From assembly GCA_022575985.1 (NCBI GenBank), contig JAKSXM010000014.1, positions 20,336,001 through 20,400,000 on the forward strand: a DNA stretch of 64,000 bases, in the 5' to 3' direction. The notes under the pieces were generated by a model that ran no database searches, was not told the DNA's origin, and was given only the letters and a program-made list of their open reading frames with translations. Below are positions 22,310 through 34,037 of this stretch, one piece after another. How positions within the stretch are numbered: position 1 is the first letter of the stretch; each line of letters opens with the position of its first letter. The position numbers were made by a program, and so were the translations under genes. This stretch comes from Anagrus nilaparvatae (Eukaryota > Arthropoda > Insecta > Hymenoptera > Mymaridae).

Positions 22310-22480
22310 ATTTAGGATGGTGGGAGAGGGCGAGCTTCTAGAGCACCTGACCTAAAATTTTCTAGCTGATGTCGATGAGTCAGTTTTCTTCGTGTCCCGA
22401 TTTAGGTCGAATCCCTGACGTTAGATTCCAAAAAAGCAAGGTCCTGAGATCTTTTCTTTTAAAAAATCGAATCATGGTTT
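22310..22480 (+). repeat. tRNA-related (SINE-like) sequence, tentative
   Basis: AGGTCGAATCCCTGACG near 22404-22420 is close to a pol III B box (GGTTCGANNCC). Upstream, GGGAGAGGGCGAGCTTCTAGAGC near 22322-22343 (two motifs, GAGGGCGAGC and CTAGAGC) could be a decayed A box about 70-80 bp before it. No cloverleaf is intact, so it is not a functional tRNA. Confidence 0.3.
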
Positions 22481-22950
22481 CTTGCAGAACCTAGTCCCAA
22501 AATTCTCCTTATCTGCACCAATTCCCCACAATAAACAACTAGTAATTTACTCACCACCTAATGGTGTTCTCGCAGGGGGGCTAAGCTCTCTTCTATGATG
22601 GTTCGAGGGCAAAGCATCCACAATAAAAAATCAGTAATACAATTACTCCCTACTAATGCATTCGCGCCTATTTTTACTGAAACCTACATCACAGGAGTCT
22701 AGAGCCCCTTCCCTTGAAAGCTCGAAGGAAAAATCCCGTAATAAAAAATTTTGGTTGGACAAAATCCTGGATGGGAAGGCCATAATTCTAGGTAACCAAA
22801 ATCCAAAAGGGCCAAGATTAGGTGAGGTCATTCCGAGATCTTGCCATACTTCAAGCCTAATCTGGAACAGGTTAGGTTTCGCCCTAAGAGTAATAATCCC
22901 TCTATATGCCAAAAAACTCTTCATGAATCTATTGAATGCATGGTATAATT
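22480..22950. repeat. Diverged ~130-bp tandem repeat of intermediate GC content
   Basis: A block with TTCGAGGGCAAAGCATCC and CACAATAAAAAATCAGTAAT near 22600-22640 recurs as CTCGAAGGAAAAATCCCG and TAATAAAAAATTTTGG near 22722-22755. A weaker relative, CCCCACAATAAACAAC..TAGTAATT, lies near 22525-22550. The open frame 22656-22952 across it is probably a by-product. No family is recognised. Confidence 0.4.
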
Positions 22951-25199
22951 AGAATTAAATTATTTATATTTTCATTATATTTTATAATAATATGAAAATG
23001 TATGTATAATTATAAAGTAAAATCGATATTAAATGAATTATTAATTTGTTAATTATAGATTAACTGACTAAATTAAATAGACAAAACGTCCGAACAACTT
23101 TTTGAATAATTAAAAAGTTAAAAGTTAATGATTACAAAATATATACACATTATTGAAAAGCGTAAATTAGATCATATTGCTGTTTATAAGAAACATATGG
23201 CTAGTATCACGCGATTTTTATAAGTTATTATAGATTATTTTTGATTTTTGACCTTTTTTTTTTATTTTTAAATGCACTTTAGGTAAATTTTCGTACTGAT
23301 ATGCACACATGTTTATATATTGCATACAATATGTATATGTTTAAGACATTATGTTACGTACTTGCACTTTACTTTTTTTACTTTAATAATTTGTTTGAAA
23401 ATTGCGCCATCGGGCAAATGTTGTCACGAAGGGTTATCGCGTAATTAAGTGCCTATGTATATATTTGTACGAGCAAAACTTTCCTTATAGCATCCCTCAT
23501 TATAAATAAAAGTAATACATATGTGCACCTGTATGTTACATAGTAAATTGTGTTAAAATATAATAGAGTGCTTTTAATATATTTTTACCAAAATTTGAAA
23601 TTAAAAAAATTTTTTAAATAAAATATGTTAGCCATGTAATAAAAAAAAAAAAATTCTTTTCTGTTGATACAGCAAAAAAAAAGTTTTTTTATATACATGT
23701 TTATGTGTATAAAGGGTGCTGGTGCGTTAGTTAAATTTTTAGAAGAATATTAAATCATTTATGTGTGTTTGCAAGTACAAAAGGGTATAAATGTGAGCAG
23801 AAAAAAAATAAAGAAAAATACATTTATGTATTTTCGTACTTTATATATAATAGACTCAAATTCTGCACGCAAGTCTATGTATACGCGTATTAGATAAATG
23901 TGTCTATACATGAGGTATATACAAAATAGATTTATACATGGAAACAAAGAGGCGCGACGGGTTGGCTCTTATTTTTGCGGGTGTATTACTTATATGTATG
24001 GAGAAATCTAGGAAATTTTGATACAGCAATATTTTTTCACAACGGAGTATTGTTATTTTGGTACTAGTTTGTAGAGTTCCTAGTGCCTACTCAAAGATTT
24101 ATTTTATTTTAAACATATAATTTGTACTTATTTTGAAGCCAAATACTCAAAAAGGTGAATAAGTTTTCCCAAAAAAAAGTAAATGATAATGAGGTGGCAT
24201 GAGTAATGTCAAAGTTTTTCGTTTACTTCAATTCACGTATAAAGTATACGATTTTTAAACCCTAAAAGTTAAATAAATTAGAAGAAATTGACTGTGAGGT
24301 ATTGCATTAGTATTTTTTGTACAAGTTAACTAAATCAACCCATATATAAATAATGCGGAGGGCATACGCCTGCATATTCCATGAGCAAATAGACTTGGCG
24401 TTTTGCCTTCACGTTCTTATCCTGCCCCTTTCTCTATAATATACAGTATATCCAGATATACCTCCTTAAGAACGATGCCGCGCTTTTTAGCTCTTTACAA
24501 TATTACACCCAACACCACCCTCGTCTCGACGAAACTATATATCTTGCCTTTTTTCTAAAAGTATAAGAGTTTTACATGTCTGTGTATTTTAATATGAATA
24601 AATGTATAAGAATTAAAATTTCAAACACAGCTATTTAATTTCTCAGATATTTTCAGTTGTTTTTTTAAGCAAAAAAATTAAAAAGTGTTATAATAAGAAT
24701 AGAGAAAAAATTATGTAAACTTGATATTTTATAATGAATTTAATTCAGTTGCAAATATATAAGTTAAGTTTTTATTAGAATAAAATAAGTAAATATAAAT
24801 ATTTGCATAATCATACAAACAAAAAAATTTTTTACCTTTTCTTTTAAATATATTAAACGTTATATATATTAAACATTGTGTATTTATGCATTAGCTAAAC
24901 AGCTAAATAAATGACAGTCTCAGGAAATAACTAAGTGAGATTAAAAAAAAAAACAAATAAATTAAGTTGTAAGAATTTTTTCAGCTAGCATGCACATGTT
25001 AAATAGAATTTTTTTAGCTGTAAATAACTTTTTTTAAACATAAAAATTTTTTATTTTTTAATTTTATCTCAAATTTTAAGTTTTTGTAGGCATTTAAAAA
25101 TTGTACACAAAAAAATGTGTATTATAAAACCATATAGGATAATATATTTTGACTTTTGATCACGAGAAAGTAAATAAACCAGATAAGGTATATCCCTCA
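22951..25199. other. Gene-free AT-rich sequence
   Basis: No gene is supported. There is a slightly GC-richer patch at 24350-24500 without a recognisable signature. Confidence 0.6.
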
Positions 25200-25583
25200 T
25201 AGTAGCAGAGCCTATACGATGTAGGGTGAGTTTTTGACTAACCAAAAATAATTGCTAATGGACAAAGTTACTTATGTAAGGATTTCCATTGAGTTATATG
25301 TTAAGAGTCTTAACGTTCCTATTTTGCCTAGGCTGATTAGCTAAAAATCACCCAGATGAAAATTTTCTAACCGGGTGATAATTTAGGTTTTTTTTACAAA
25401 CCCATTTGGATTTAGGTTCTGGAGGGTGTATTTAAAGATATCCTAAATATTCATCCGGTTAGAAAATTTTCACCTAGGTGATTTTTAGCTAATCAGCCTA
25501 GGCAAATTAGAAACACCAAGGCTATTAACATATGACTCATCGTTTCGTACATCGGGTCATACATCGTATGGGCTCTGCTACTA
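25200..25583. mobile_element. Palindromic MITE (TAGCAGAGCC family), ~380 bp
   Basis: The left arm (25202-25375) and right arm (25440-25581) are inverted copies. They share GTAGCAGAGCC at the tips and the complementary blocks GCCTAGGCTGATTAGC and GAAAATTTTCTAACCGG nearer the centre. TA flanks both tips (25200-25201 and 25582-25583), consistent with a TA target duplication. The arms differ by substitutions and small indels. No coding capacity. A related half copy lies at 13163-13260. Confidence 0.75.
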
Positions 25584-25779
25584 TCATAACTGCAATTTAC
25601 TTTGATGGGCGTTCTGGATCAAGTGGCATGTTATAAGATTGATTTTCTGGAATTACATAACACTGATATATTGTTTCGTCTTATAATAAATACTGCATAA
25701 TTATAGTTTTATAAGTAGGAACGCTTTCGAGTTATGCCTATTTTCCTTAATATATATTGTATTTTAGTTTTTTTTAAAA
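25584..25779. other. Short AT-rich spacer before the second LINE
   Basis: No feature recognised between the MITE and the first residues readable as ORF1. Confidence 0.5.
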
Positions 25780-26583
25780 AGTACTTATTAGAAATAATTA
25801 TATAACTGCTCAAGACCTTCATAAATTGCTGATGTCTGCTAGATAAGCCCGAAATACACATGGGTTTTTCAAAGTATGGCACAAAAATGGACAGATATTC
25901 ATACAAGCTAATCCGCAAGACAGGGCATTAGTTATAAATAATCAAAAAGAGCTTCAAGATCTACTAAACTCCTTTCCGGCAAATTACCTTCAGCATGGGC
26001 CTCAACCATCATCAAACCAACAGCAACAACAAAATCAAATTCATCACAATCAATTTCAAGATTTTCAACCTCCGCATCAACCGTTTTATCCACCTACAAA
26101 TCATCAACCTCAGCACCAGTCACCTTACAGGAATCTTTCTTCTCAACAACTACAGCAACAAACTACTCAGCGGGCACGTATATCAAATAAAACTAAAAAT
26201 AATTTTCATTTTTAGGCTCTTCGTGACCCACGCCAGTCCTATTTCCCTCGTCCTCCACCTCCCAGAACTTTTGACCAAACACGTTCCCATATACTATTCT
26301 ATATCTTTGTTTCTCAGTTCCTCCACGACAAACTCAATTTCCTCTTTCCACCCCTCCTGTCCCCACAATGCACTCATCTTTTACTAACATCATAACCAGC
26401 ACTACACACCCCTTTAATCCGAGTGGTTCATATCAGAATGTAAACTCCCAGCCCCCTGTTAACCAAGAACCTCCACCCTGCCACCCCACCCTCTCCCCTA
26501 CATCCCAATACATCAGCTCCCAAATTCAACAAATTGAGGATGCCATCAATTCTTTCCCTCTAACACAACTAAACGACACCTAG
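25780..26583 (+). pseudogene. LINE ORF1 with FP-type C-terminal domain and Gln/Pro-rich tail (broken)
   Basis: From about 25785 the frame reads ITAQDLHKLLMSAR, then a TAA near 25835, then GFFKVWHKNGQIFIQA and ALVINNQKELQDLL. The pattern G-F-x-x-V-W-x-K-N-G-x-I-x-x-x, followed by V-I-x-x-x-x-E/D-L, is that of the C-terminal domain named after baculovirus FP protein, common in ORF1 of insect and other LINEs. A tail rich in Gln, Asn, Pro and His follows (SSNQQQQQNQIHHNQFQDFQ). A TAG lies at 26213-26215 and a frameshift near 26300, after which TPPVPTMHSS leads to the stop at 26583. The N-terminal coiled coil, expected in intact copies, is missing. Confidence 0.7.
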
Positions 26584-26610
26584 GAAACTCCAGGAAGTAA
26601 TCTATCAGCT

Positions 26611-27783
26611 ATGTCAGCCGCCCCTCTCCCAGCCTCCTATCCCCATTCTACAAATTCACATCCTCTTAAAATCTGCCATTTTAACGCCAGCTCCCTCTGC
26701 AAGCCCATGAGAATAGACTTTTGCAGAACAGAGCTTCTTCCTTTCTCGTTTGACATCATAGCTGTCTCCGAAACCTGGTTTCATCCAGCTTTCACAGACT
26801 CAATGGCCGAAATCAAGGGCTACTCACTCGTAAGAAACGATAGACAAGGAAGAAGCTCTGGTGGAGTTACTCTATACATAAAATCCAATCTTTCCTACAA
26901 AATTTTATCCGCCAGTAAAGACACAGGTGTAGATAAACTTCCAGAGTACCTGATCTGTGAGGTCTCCTTTTCAAACACACAGATCATGGTCGTTGTAGTT
27001 TGTAGACCCCCTGATCATCTCCTTTCATACAACATGGACTTCCTAGACAATATCTTGTACTTTTCTTTGAATTACAGTAGTAAAATCATCCTAGGAGATT
27101 TCAATGTAAACATGCTTTACTTTCATCGCCAATCAACTCTGCTCATTGATTTTCTCATCCACAACAATTTATATCTCATTCCCCATGGCAAAACCCATCA
27201 CGGTCCTCTCTCAAATTCATTTATTGACCTGATGATCACCGACGAGAATGAAAAAATTCTCTCGTTTGACAAAAAAATATTTATAAACAATCATTACCTC
27301 ACCCACGCTGCCATAGACATCTTCTCCCCCAACACCCCTGAAACCACCCTATCTTTTCGGAATATCAAATCCATCAACCCAGAGGAATTTGACATCCACC
27401 TTCACCATTTTGATTGGTCTTTTACTTTCAGAAGTCTTGATATTGACAACATCTGGGACACCACTGCTAAAAACATTAACTCCGTTCTTAACTCAACAGC
27501 TCCCTTCAAAACCTATAAAATCACAAAAAAATTACTCCCATGGTTAACCCCCGAACTAAAACATGAATCCCGGAATTCAGACTACCTCTATCGTAGATAC
27601 AAACGTAGACGCATTCAGTCTCGCCTCGATGCCTACCGGGATTTTAGAGACTCTCTGAATGACAAAATCTCAACAGCAAAAATAAATTTTTTCTCAAATA
27701 AATTGTCCACAAATAATCCCCCAGCCATAATTTGGAATGAACACTTAGGTCTCATGAGCCCAACAACCATCTCAACACTTTGA
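26611..27783 (+). pseudogene. APE-type endonuclease part of LINE ORF2
   Basis: An open frame of 390 codons. Residues in order: HFNAS at 23-27, AVSETW at 51-56 (catalytic Glu 54), IILGDFN at 159-165 (catalytic Asp 163), SFIDL at 203-207, and THAAID at 231-236, where the usual S-D-H reads LTH. His 232 is kept, but the neighbouring Asp is not. Residues 260-390 form the linker to RT, with KLLPWLTPELKH and YRRYKRRR. It would nick target DNA to prime reverse transcription. The frame ends at TGA 27781-27783, where intact relatives read on into RT. A start further upstream is possible; the ATG at 26611 is the first in frame after the ORF1 stop. Confidence 0.85.
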
Positions 27784-28440
27784 TTCTCCCCAAATGAACA
27801 CAATAGCTACTTTCTGTACACTCAAAACACCGCCCCCTCCCCTCACCCAATAAACCTGCCAACAGACTTAAACCGCCCCCCTTTCAATTTCTCAAAAATG
27901 ACTTTAGATAATTTATATTGGGCCTCAAGCAATTTTCAACCAATTCCAAAGGCCCGGATGACATTTCCTTATAAGTATTAAAACTCTGTCTTCCTGCATT
28001 GTCTAAAGTTTTTCTTTCCTTATTTAATAAATCAATTATTTTAAACAAATTCCCGACCGCCTGGAAGCACAGCCACATCTTACCAGTAAACAAAACACCA
28101 AATCCTCTTTCCCTAAGTGATTATCGCCCCATCTCACTACTATCTATATTATCAAAAATTTTCGAAAAAATCCTACATGATCAACTCTCACAATATCTAC
28201 CCCAACATAAAATTCTCGACTGTTTTCAATCTGGCTTCTAAAAAATACACAGCACTCAAGTCTTATTAATGACCCTTGCTGAAGATATCTGCAGAGGTTA
28301 TCACGATGGAAACCTCACCATTTTATTAATGTTGAACCTCTCAAAGGCTTTTGATAGAGTTTCTCATGAACTTCTTTTGGTAAAATTAACAAGCATTGGT
28401 TTATCCAAAAACACAGTAGATAAACACAATATTTTCAAAA
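27784..28440 (+). pseudogene. N-terminal third of LINE reverse transcriptase (truncated)
   Basis: After frameshifts near 27905 and 27975, coding reads KGPDDISL, then VFLSLFNKSI, FPTAWKHSHILPVNK, SDYRPISLLSILSKIFEK and CFQSGF followed by TAA, then LNLSKAFDRVSHELLL. These are RT motifs 0 to A. The catalytic Asp of motif A (usually L-D-L-S-K-A-F-D) is Asn. Motifs B and C (PQGS and FADD) are absent because the element ends at about 28440. Confidence 0.82.
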
Positions 28441-31400
28441 GTGAATAAAAAAAACTCAATTATGATAAACTTTTATGAGGATTTAAATGCAAATATCTTT
28501 AATTATGAGAACATATACAGACACGTACTCAGAGGGGCATTCCCCTTCAATCCCCCGAATTGATAATTTTTAGTAAAAATAAAAATATTTTTAGCCCTAT
28601 TTTTAAAAATTTTAAATTGTGTATTAACAAATAAAACTTTTAAGCAATTTAAAATAAGAAACGATTAAATTTTAATTTTTCCTACAAAAATTTAAACCAT
28701 AATTATTTATGACCGCCCCTTACCCCGAAAAAAACTTTTAGAGGGATGGGGGTGTTAGAGAAGAAATGGGTCGATCACCAGCTGCAGTTGTGACTAGATA
28801 GCTAAAAAACTTTATATATATCGTTAATTGAGTCCTCGGTTTCCTAGCCTAGGGGGATCTTACAATCGAGCCAAAAATTTTGGGAAGTTTTTTTCCAACT
28901 ATAGTAAGCTAGCTTGAAACAATTTTAAAACCCAAAGATCGTAGAATGCCCTTGTTAGTATTAAATCTATCAGCTTGGATATTTAGTTTCAAAATCAGGC
29001 CATGCATAAGAATGTGAATACTATATTAAAACAAAATCTAAAATGTTTATTTAACTTCATAGTAAAGGATTGGGATCATATGAAAATACACAAAGTAATT
29101 TCTGTAAGTTAATCTGAATTTATAAAATAGGAGAATAAAGTAAATAAAGGAATATGTGGATGCATCATATAAGTTTATTAAATATCGTTATAAAAGAAAA
29201 GCTTATAAGAAGATTCATATGTTATAGGCTAAAGTATCTTTTGTGGTATATCCTTTTGACCTGAAAAGCTCTAGTAATTGGAAAAATAGCTCAAAGGCAT
29301 CTTACCGCAAGAAGGTTATCCAAGTAAATATATTTCATATATTACCACAATAAGTAGCCCTTTTTAACGTACTGTATTATAAAACTATAAAAAGGTATAT
29401 TAGAAAATTTTATCTTAAATCTTAAATTTAAATTTATTTACTTTATTATGTATTATGTGTTTTAAAAATTTCATTTTAATTAGATTTATATTAAGAGGAC
29501 AATAAACCCCGATTAGTTTGATTAACATTTTAAGAATTTTGAACATACGATATTATTTATAAAAAAGTTTTCGGTTCCAAATATAATTTTTCTGTATTCT
29601 TCATATTAGTTTATGACATTTATATCTTGGGGAATTATTTTTAACATTCACATACTTAAAATATACCAGATCCAAAATTTAAATTTTACCGAGGTATCGA
29701 AAATTGTAAAATACCTAAAATTTATTTTAAGGTTTAGATATGCGTATCGCTAAACCCTCAGATGGTTAAACAATATTTTCAAAATTTAAAATCTACATTC
29801 AAAATACCCAAAAAAAATTTTTTTTGCTCTTTTGGGCTTGTAGAATATCTGATCAACCAAAAACAAATTACGAAATTCTGTACACTCAATAAATCTTTAG
29901 ATTTAATTTAAACATTGTAGTTCTTTGTACAAGTATTTACAAAAAAAATTATTTTTTAAAATTATAATTTCTCACGCAATAGTTGATACTTATAACACAA
30001 TAATTAAAAAAAATAAGTTAAGTAAAAATAATAAAAACTAACCATAAATTATATTTATTAATAAAAAAAAAAAAATGATAAGATATTAAATTTAAAAAAG
30101 GAAAATAGTAATATGAAATAAAATAATTACTTAAAAGTTACATGTATAAAATTTTCATTAAAGTCAGATATATATTCATATTTACCAAGAGCAAACGTAA
30201 TTAGTTAGTAAGTATTTTTAAAAAGTAAATAAAATTTAAACTAATCGAGCTCTGTATAAAAAGGAATATATTGATAAAATTAAATAAAAGAAGATGAGTC
30301 GATATATATATAATATATATATAAACGTGGTACTAGATCTAATAATAATATCCACACGAGCGTATATGCGAATGAATTCCCTGAGGCGATAATTGAAAAC
30401 GATTCCCATGATTTCTCCTTTGTATATTCGATTCCGGGCTGTTGGATTTGGCATAAATGTATATAAACCGTGAAAATTTTTCGAGTATTATATACACGTA
30501 CATAATAATATAAAATTCAGAATCTCGGCTAACTGAGCCCAAGGAATGTTTTGACAGGGTATAAAGCACGTGGCTTATATATATAGTTGTTTGTAAAACA
30601 TCGACGATTTCTTTGTTATGTACGATATTAACCAGCTTTACGACACGTGACCAATTCGTTGAGACCGAGATTGTTCGCATTATTGCGGCTCGAGAGGAAT
30701 GAAGTAAAAAAAATAATAATGCTGTATTATAACGAACGATATGGGCTCTACTTTAATATGCGCTTTTCTTTATTTATACTTATGTATAATAGAGAAATAC
30801 TATGATCTCCCTTTATTGTTTTATTCTTATTTTCACACCGATCTAATTTTATTATTTCTTTTAAATTGAATGCATTTTTTATATTAAGTGTTTATCTTAT
30901 TAAAATTAATTTTACAACATTTTATTTTTTATGTTTTATATAAATTTTTTTGGTAAAAATTATAGGCTTTGTTCACGCTAGGGCCAAGTTGAGCCTAATT
31001 CCAGTTTAGTTTAGATTCCAGAAGTCTAATTACCTTTAACTTAGTTGTCATGCAAATATGAAGGCCGAAATTCTGATGTACCAGTAAATAAATTTGAAAT
31101 TTTTGAACTTCTAGCAATATTTGCAAAATTTCAAAAAAACCCAAAAAAGAGTAATTCCAAGTAAAAAGTTACGGTTTCCAATACCAGTCAACACAAAATA
31201 TGAAATGCCTTAAATTTTTTAATCACTGTGTAAAAATCTGTTTATATTAGACCTATATTAAATTTTTTAATTTTTTTTTTTAATCACTTTTTCGGTTTTT
31301 GCAGTTCTTTTGGCTAAATTCAAATTTGAAATTATTTTTCAAAATTTTATTTTTAGGTTAACTGAATTTTCAATTTTCTATAAAATTCTAAAATTTAAAT

Positions 31401-31980
31401 ATCTTCAGTTCCGCAACTTTTATAACGGTTAAAATTAACCAAGAGGATAATTTTACTATAAGGTTCCAGTGTAGCTGTGATCTAATCCAACAATCATACA
31501 ATTACCGAAATTCATGAAAAATCACTTTTCATAAATTTAAAATTTCTTACTCTGTCATGTAACCAAATAATAATCGGATCAAAATTTGAATTCTGCGGAA
31601 AAGTTTACATATTGATGTTTGAGTATCTTTCGGATGTCATAACTTTCTTCAAAATATTGTTTCTGTATAACTGAATTTTTGATTTTGACATTATGTCAAA
31701 TTCAGCAGGAAATTTTACTATGTATAATAAACTTAAACCCCTTTATTTATTGAATAAAGTAATATGAAAGTAAAATTTTGAATAATTGGCAAAAATAAAA
31801 TTAAGCTGATGCTTAAATATATTTTTGTCTAATATTTCTTATTAGTTAAAATTAGCATATTATAAAATACATATTGAGAATTCTTATGTTATTAAAATCC
31901 CTTGAGTATTTAGTGATTTCAAAATTATACAGTTACTAGATGTACATAATAGAACCTGATTGATCGCAGGTTTCTTCCCA
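28441..31980. other. Gene-free AT-rich sequence
   Basis: No gene, RNA or clear repeat is supported. The overlapping minus-strand frames at 30236-30680 lie in a slightly GC-richer patch but show no family signature. A CCGCCCCTTACCCCG / GGGATGGGGGTG patch lies at 28712-28755. Confidence 0.55.
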
Positions 31981-32074
31981 CAGGCGATAAGGGCAGCGTA
32001 CTTGAAAAGCAATTACCATCGATGAGGGAGAAATTAATCGTGTACATCTTGTTCCTTGATAGTTCTCGATTATG
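31981..32074 (+). other. Possible isolated exon with a strong acceptor site
   Basis: TTTCTTCCCACAG ending at 31983 is a textbook polypyrimidine-AG acceptor. The bases after it are markedly less AT-rich and remain open for about 30 codons in one phase (GSVLEKQLPSMREKLIVYIL) up to a TGA at about 32074. No partner exon or family was recognised, so this is only a candidate. Confidence 0.2.
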
Positions 32075-32860
32075 ATTTAGACCACATATACCCCTTGAGG
32101 CAATGACATTTCTCTTTCTCTCTTTCTCCTTCTATTCTCATATAGCAATATACGTTTGATCAATCCACTAGAAATATAATTAATTTTGATGACTTCGGTA
32201 TAAAATTTAAATTAAATTTAACTTTGTACAAGTGAATTATAAATAAATAAAAAAAACCAAAATTTTAAATATTTACTGTAAAAAAAATACATAAAAAATA
32301 ATACAACAAACAATTTTTTATTAAAGGTATAACCAATCAGAGGATAATTCCAATTTACGATCAGATGAGAGCTAAGCGTTAATTGCATGATTTATATTGG
32401 TTTAAAGATATTAATACGATTAAAATTGTATGGATGCAACACACTGTACACAAAATTTATCTGAAAATCTATGAGATATATGTTTTAGTATTTTCATGAA
32501 AATTTGTTTGATAAATATATGTTGGTATAATTAGCTATTAAAAAATCAACATTTGTAAACGAAGTGTATTGTGTTTATTGAATTGATTAAAATGTAGATT
32601 TTATTCTCTATGTATATACAATATTGTATATTATGTTTTACTATTCATTGATTTACTATTTTGTTTGAATTTCTGATGACTAAATGTAATATATTTTGTT
32701 TAAAATTCTATGTGTTTATTATAGAAATATATATATAAGTGTAAATTTAATATAAATGTTAGCAGTTTAATAAAAATTTACGTTCAATAGCTTGGAAATG
32801 ATAAATACAAGGCAATAAAATAAATGTAGTTCTCGTTTTAGTAAAATTTTTATAGATTTT
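32075..32860. other. AT-rich sequence, nothing recognised
   Basis: Contains a TTTCTCTTTCTC pyrimidine stretch near 32108-32135 and no open frame or inverted repeat worth calling. Confidence 0.55.
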
Positions 32861-32861
32861 T

Positions 32862-32917
32862 ATAAAGAAGTAGCATCTACGTTTCTACTTCAATTTGAGA
32901 TCCTCTTCAGGACCTTA
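32862..32917 (-). ncRNA. Hammerhead-ribozyme-like motif (minus strand)
   Basis: Minus strand: GGTC, CTGAAGA (32904-32910), a weak stem-loop GATCTCAA..TTGAAGTA, then GAAAC (32881-32885), then GTAG-ATG-CTAC followed by TTC. CUGANGA plus GAAA are the two invariant hammerhead core strings (position 7 is free). GTAG/CTAC forms a short helix III with a 3-nt loop and a U-C at the expected cleavage position. Helix II is mismatched and I cannot find helix I. Similar minimal motifs are carried by Penelope-like retroelements. It may be a decayed copy. Confidence 0.45.
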
Positions 32918-33129
32918 TTGGTTTATAAATTAATTTTTTTTTTAATATTTTCATAGCTGTTTGTTACTTCATGTTAACATAAATTTGTTTAAGTATTTTT
33001 AATAGGAATTGGCGTGGAGTTTCTGTAGTTTCTTTGTAACATGAATATTGTTAATGAATAGTTAATGAATCATTAATTAGTTGTTGACGGTATCTAAGTT
33101 CAGTTTAAGGTCTTAAAGTTGCCTGCTCC

Positions 33130-33215
33130 ACCACTGCCCCAAAATCAAGGTAGGGGGGGGGGTCAAATGGAACTGTTTCATGTATTTAGGTTGTGTTTTC
33201 ACAAAGTTTTTCATT
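33130..33215 (-). repeat. Composite repeat, box and C-tract only (inverse copy)
   Basis: Ten G (33153-33162) preceded by TAGG and followed by GTCAAATGG are the complement of the TTTGACCCCC segment at 47417-47432. CTGTTTCATGTATTTAGG and TTGTGTTTTCACAAA that follow match the complement of the box at 61699-61738. The 24-bp units are missing between them. Confidence 0.5.
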
Positions 33216-33276
33216 TTATAAGGGTTGCAGGTAAAAACTGGCTTTAATAATGGAAAGAGTTATCAAAATTACCTAC

Positions 33277-34037
33277 TTACTCCAGTCAAAATACGGGTTT
33301 GGGTGGACTTACGGTTGCGAATACGAGATTTGCTCTATTACAGGTTTTTTGGTTCGCTGAAAATCGGGGTCATTTGGCTAAGAAAATGGGGCTTCACCCT
33401 TAAATTTGCAAAAACTACCCCCAAAAGGAGGTATTTTTTATGTATTCGCGTTCTGAGTCGATAGATTTGTCCAAGAATTGGTTTCTAAGGGTTTTTTGGG
33501 TCACCAATTAAGAATCTCAATGATTTTTGAAGGTAAAATTAATATTTCACCCTTAAATTAGCTAAAACTACCCACCAAAAGAGGTGTTTTCGCTATTTTG
33601 CACTTTTTGCGACCAGATTTGGTTCACTAGAGTTTTTTGGAGCGCTGAAAACGATTTTCATGAATTTTTTTATGAATAATTAATATATCACTCCTAAATT
33701 ACCGAAAATAACCCCCAAAAGGGGTGTTTTTGCTGTTTCTGCACTTTTTGCGTCAAGATTAGGTTTTTTGGGTAGCTGAAAACGAATTTCATGGATTTTT
33801 TAATGAAAAATTAATATTTCACCCTTATATTATCTAAAACTACCCCCAAAAGGCGAATACATAAAAAATACCCCTTTTTGGGGGTAGTTTTTGCAAATTT
33901 AAGGGTGAAGCCCCATTTTCTTAGCCAAATGACCCCGATTTTCGTGTTCAGCGACCCAAAAAACCTATACTAGAGCAAATCTCATATTCGCAACCGTAAG
34001 TCCAACCCCCCCCCCCCCCGTATTTTGACTGGAGTAA
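33277..34037. mobile_element. 760-bp foldback element with ~180-bp TIRs and internal tandem repeats
   Basis: TTACTCCAGTCAAAATACGGG (33277-33297; 21 bases cited as position, core CTCCAGTCAAAATACGG) is mirrored at 34018-34037. The pairing continues through TTACGGTTGCGAATA, GGTCATTTGGCTAAG and TGGGGCTTCACCC to about 33460 and 33850. Between the arms a ~150-bp unit (ATTAATATTTCACCC, ACCCCCAAAAGG, GCACTTTTTGCG, TTTTTTGG..CGCTGAAAAC) is repeated about three times. A 14-C run lies at 34006-34019 only in the right arm; the left arm has GGGTTTGGG there. No protein is encoded. Confidence 0.75.

Larger units (their letters stand above)
25780..28440 (+). mobile_element. Jockey-type non-LTR retrotransposon, truncated at both ends
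   Basis: The plus strand carries an ORF1 with an FP-type C-terminal domain and a Gln/Pro-rich tail, ORF2 beginning 28 bases after the ORF1 stop with an APE endonuclease, and the first third of RT. Coding stops at about 28440, shortly after RT motif A, and AT-rich sequence follows. Loss of the 3' half is unusual for a LINE, since target-primed reverse transcription normally loses 5' sequence; a later deletion is the likely cause. The body is less AT-rich than the flanks. Confidence 0.82.

Noticed and set aside
30236..30680. Two overlapping minus-strand frames of 72 and 113 codons
   Set aside because: Tyr/Ile-rich, no motif and no conservation signal that I can judge; they look like chance frames.
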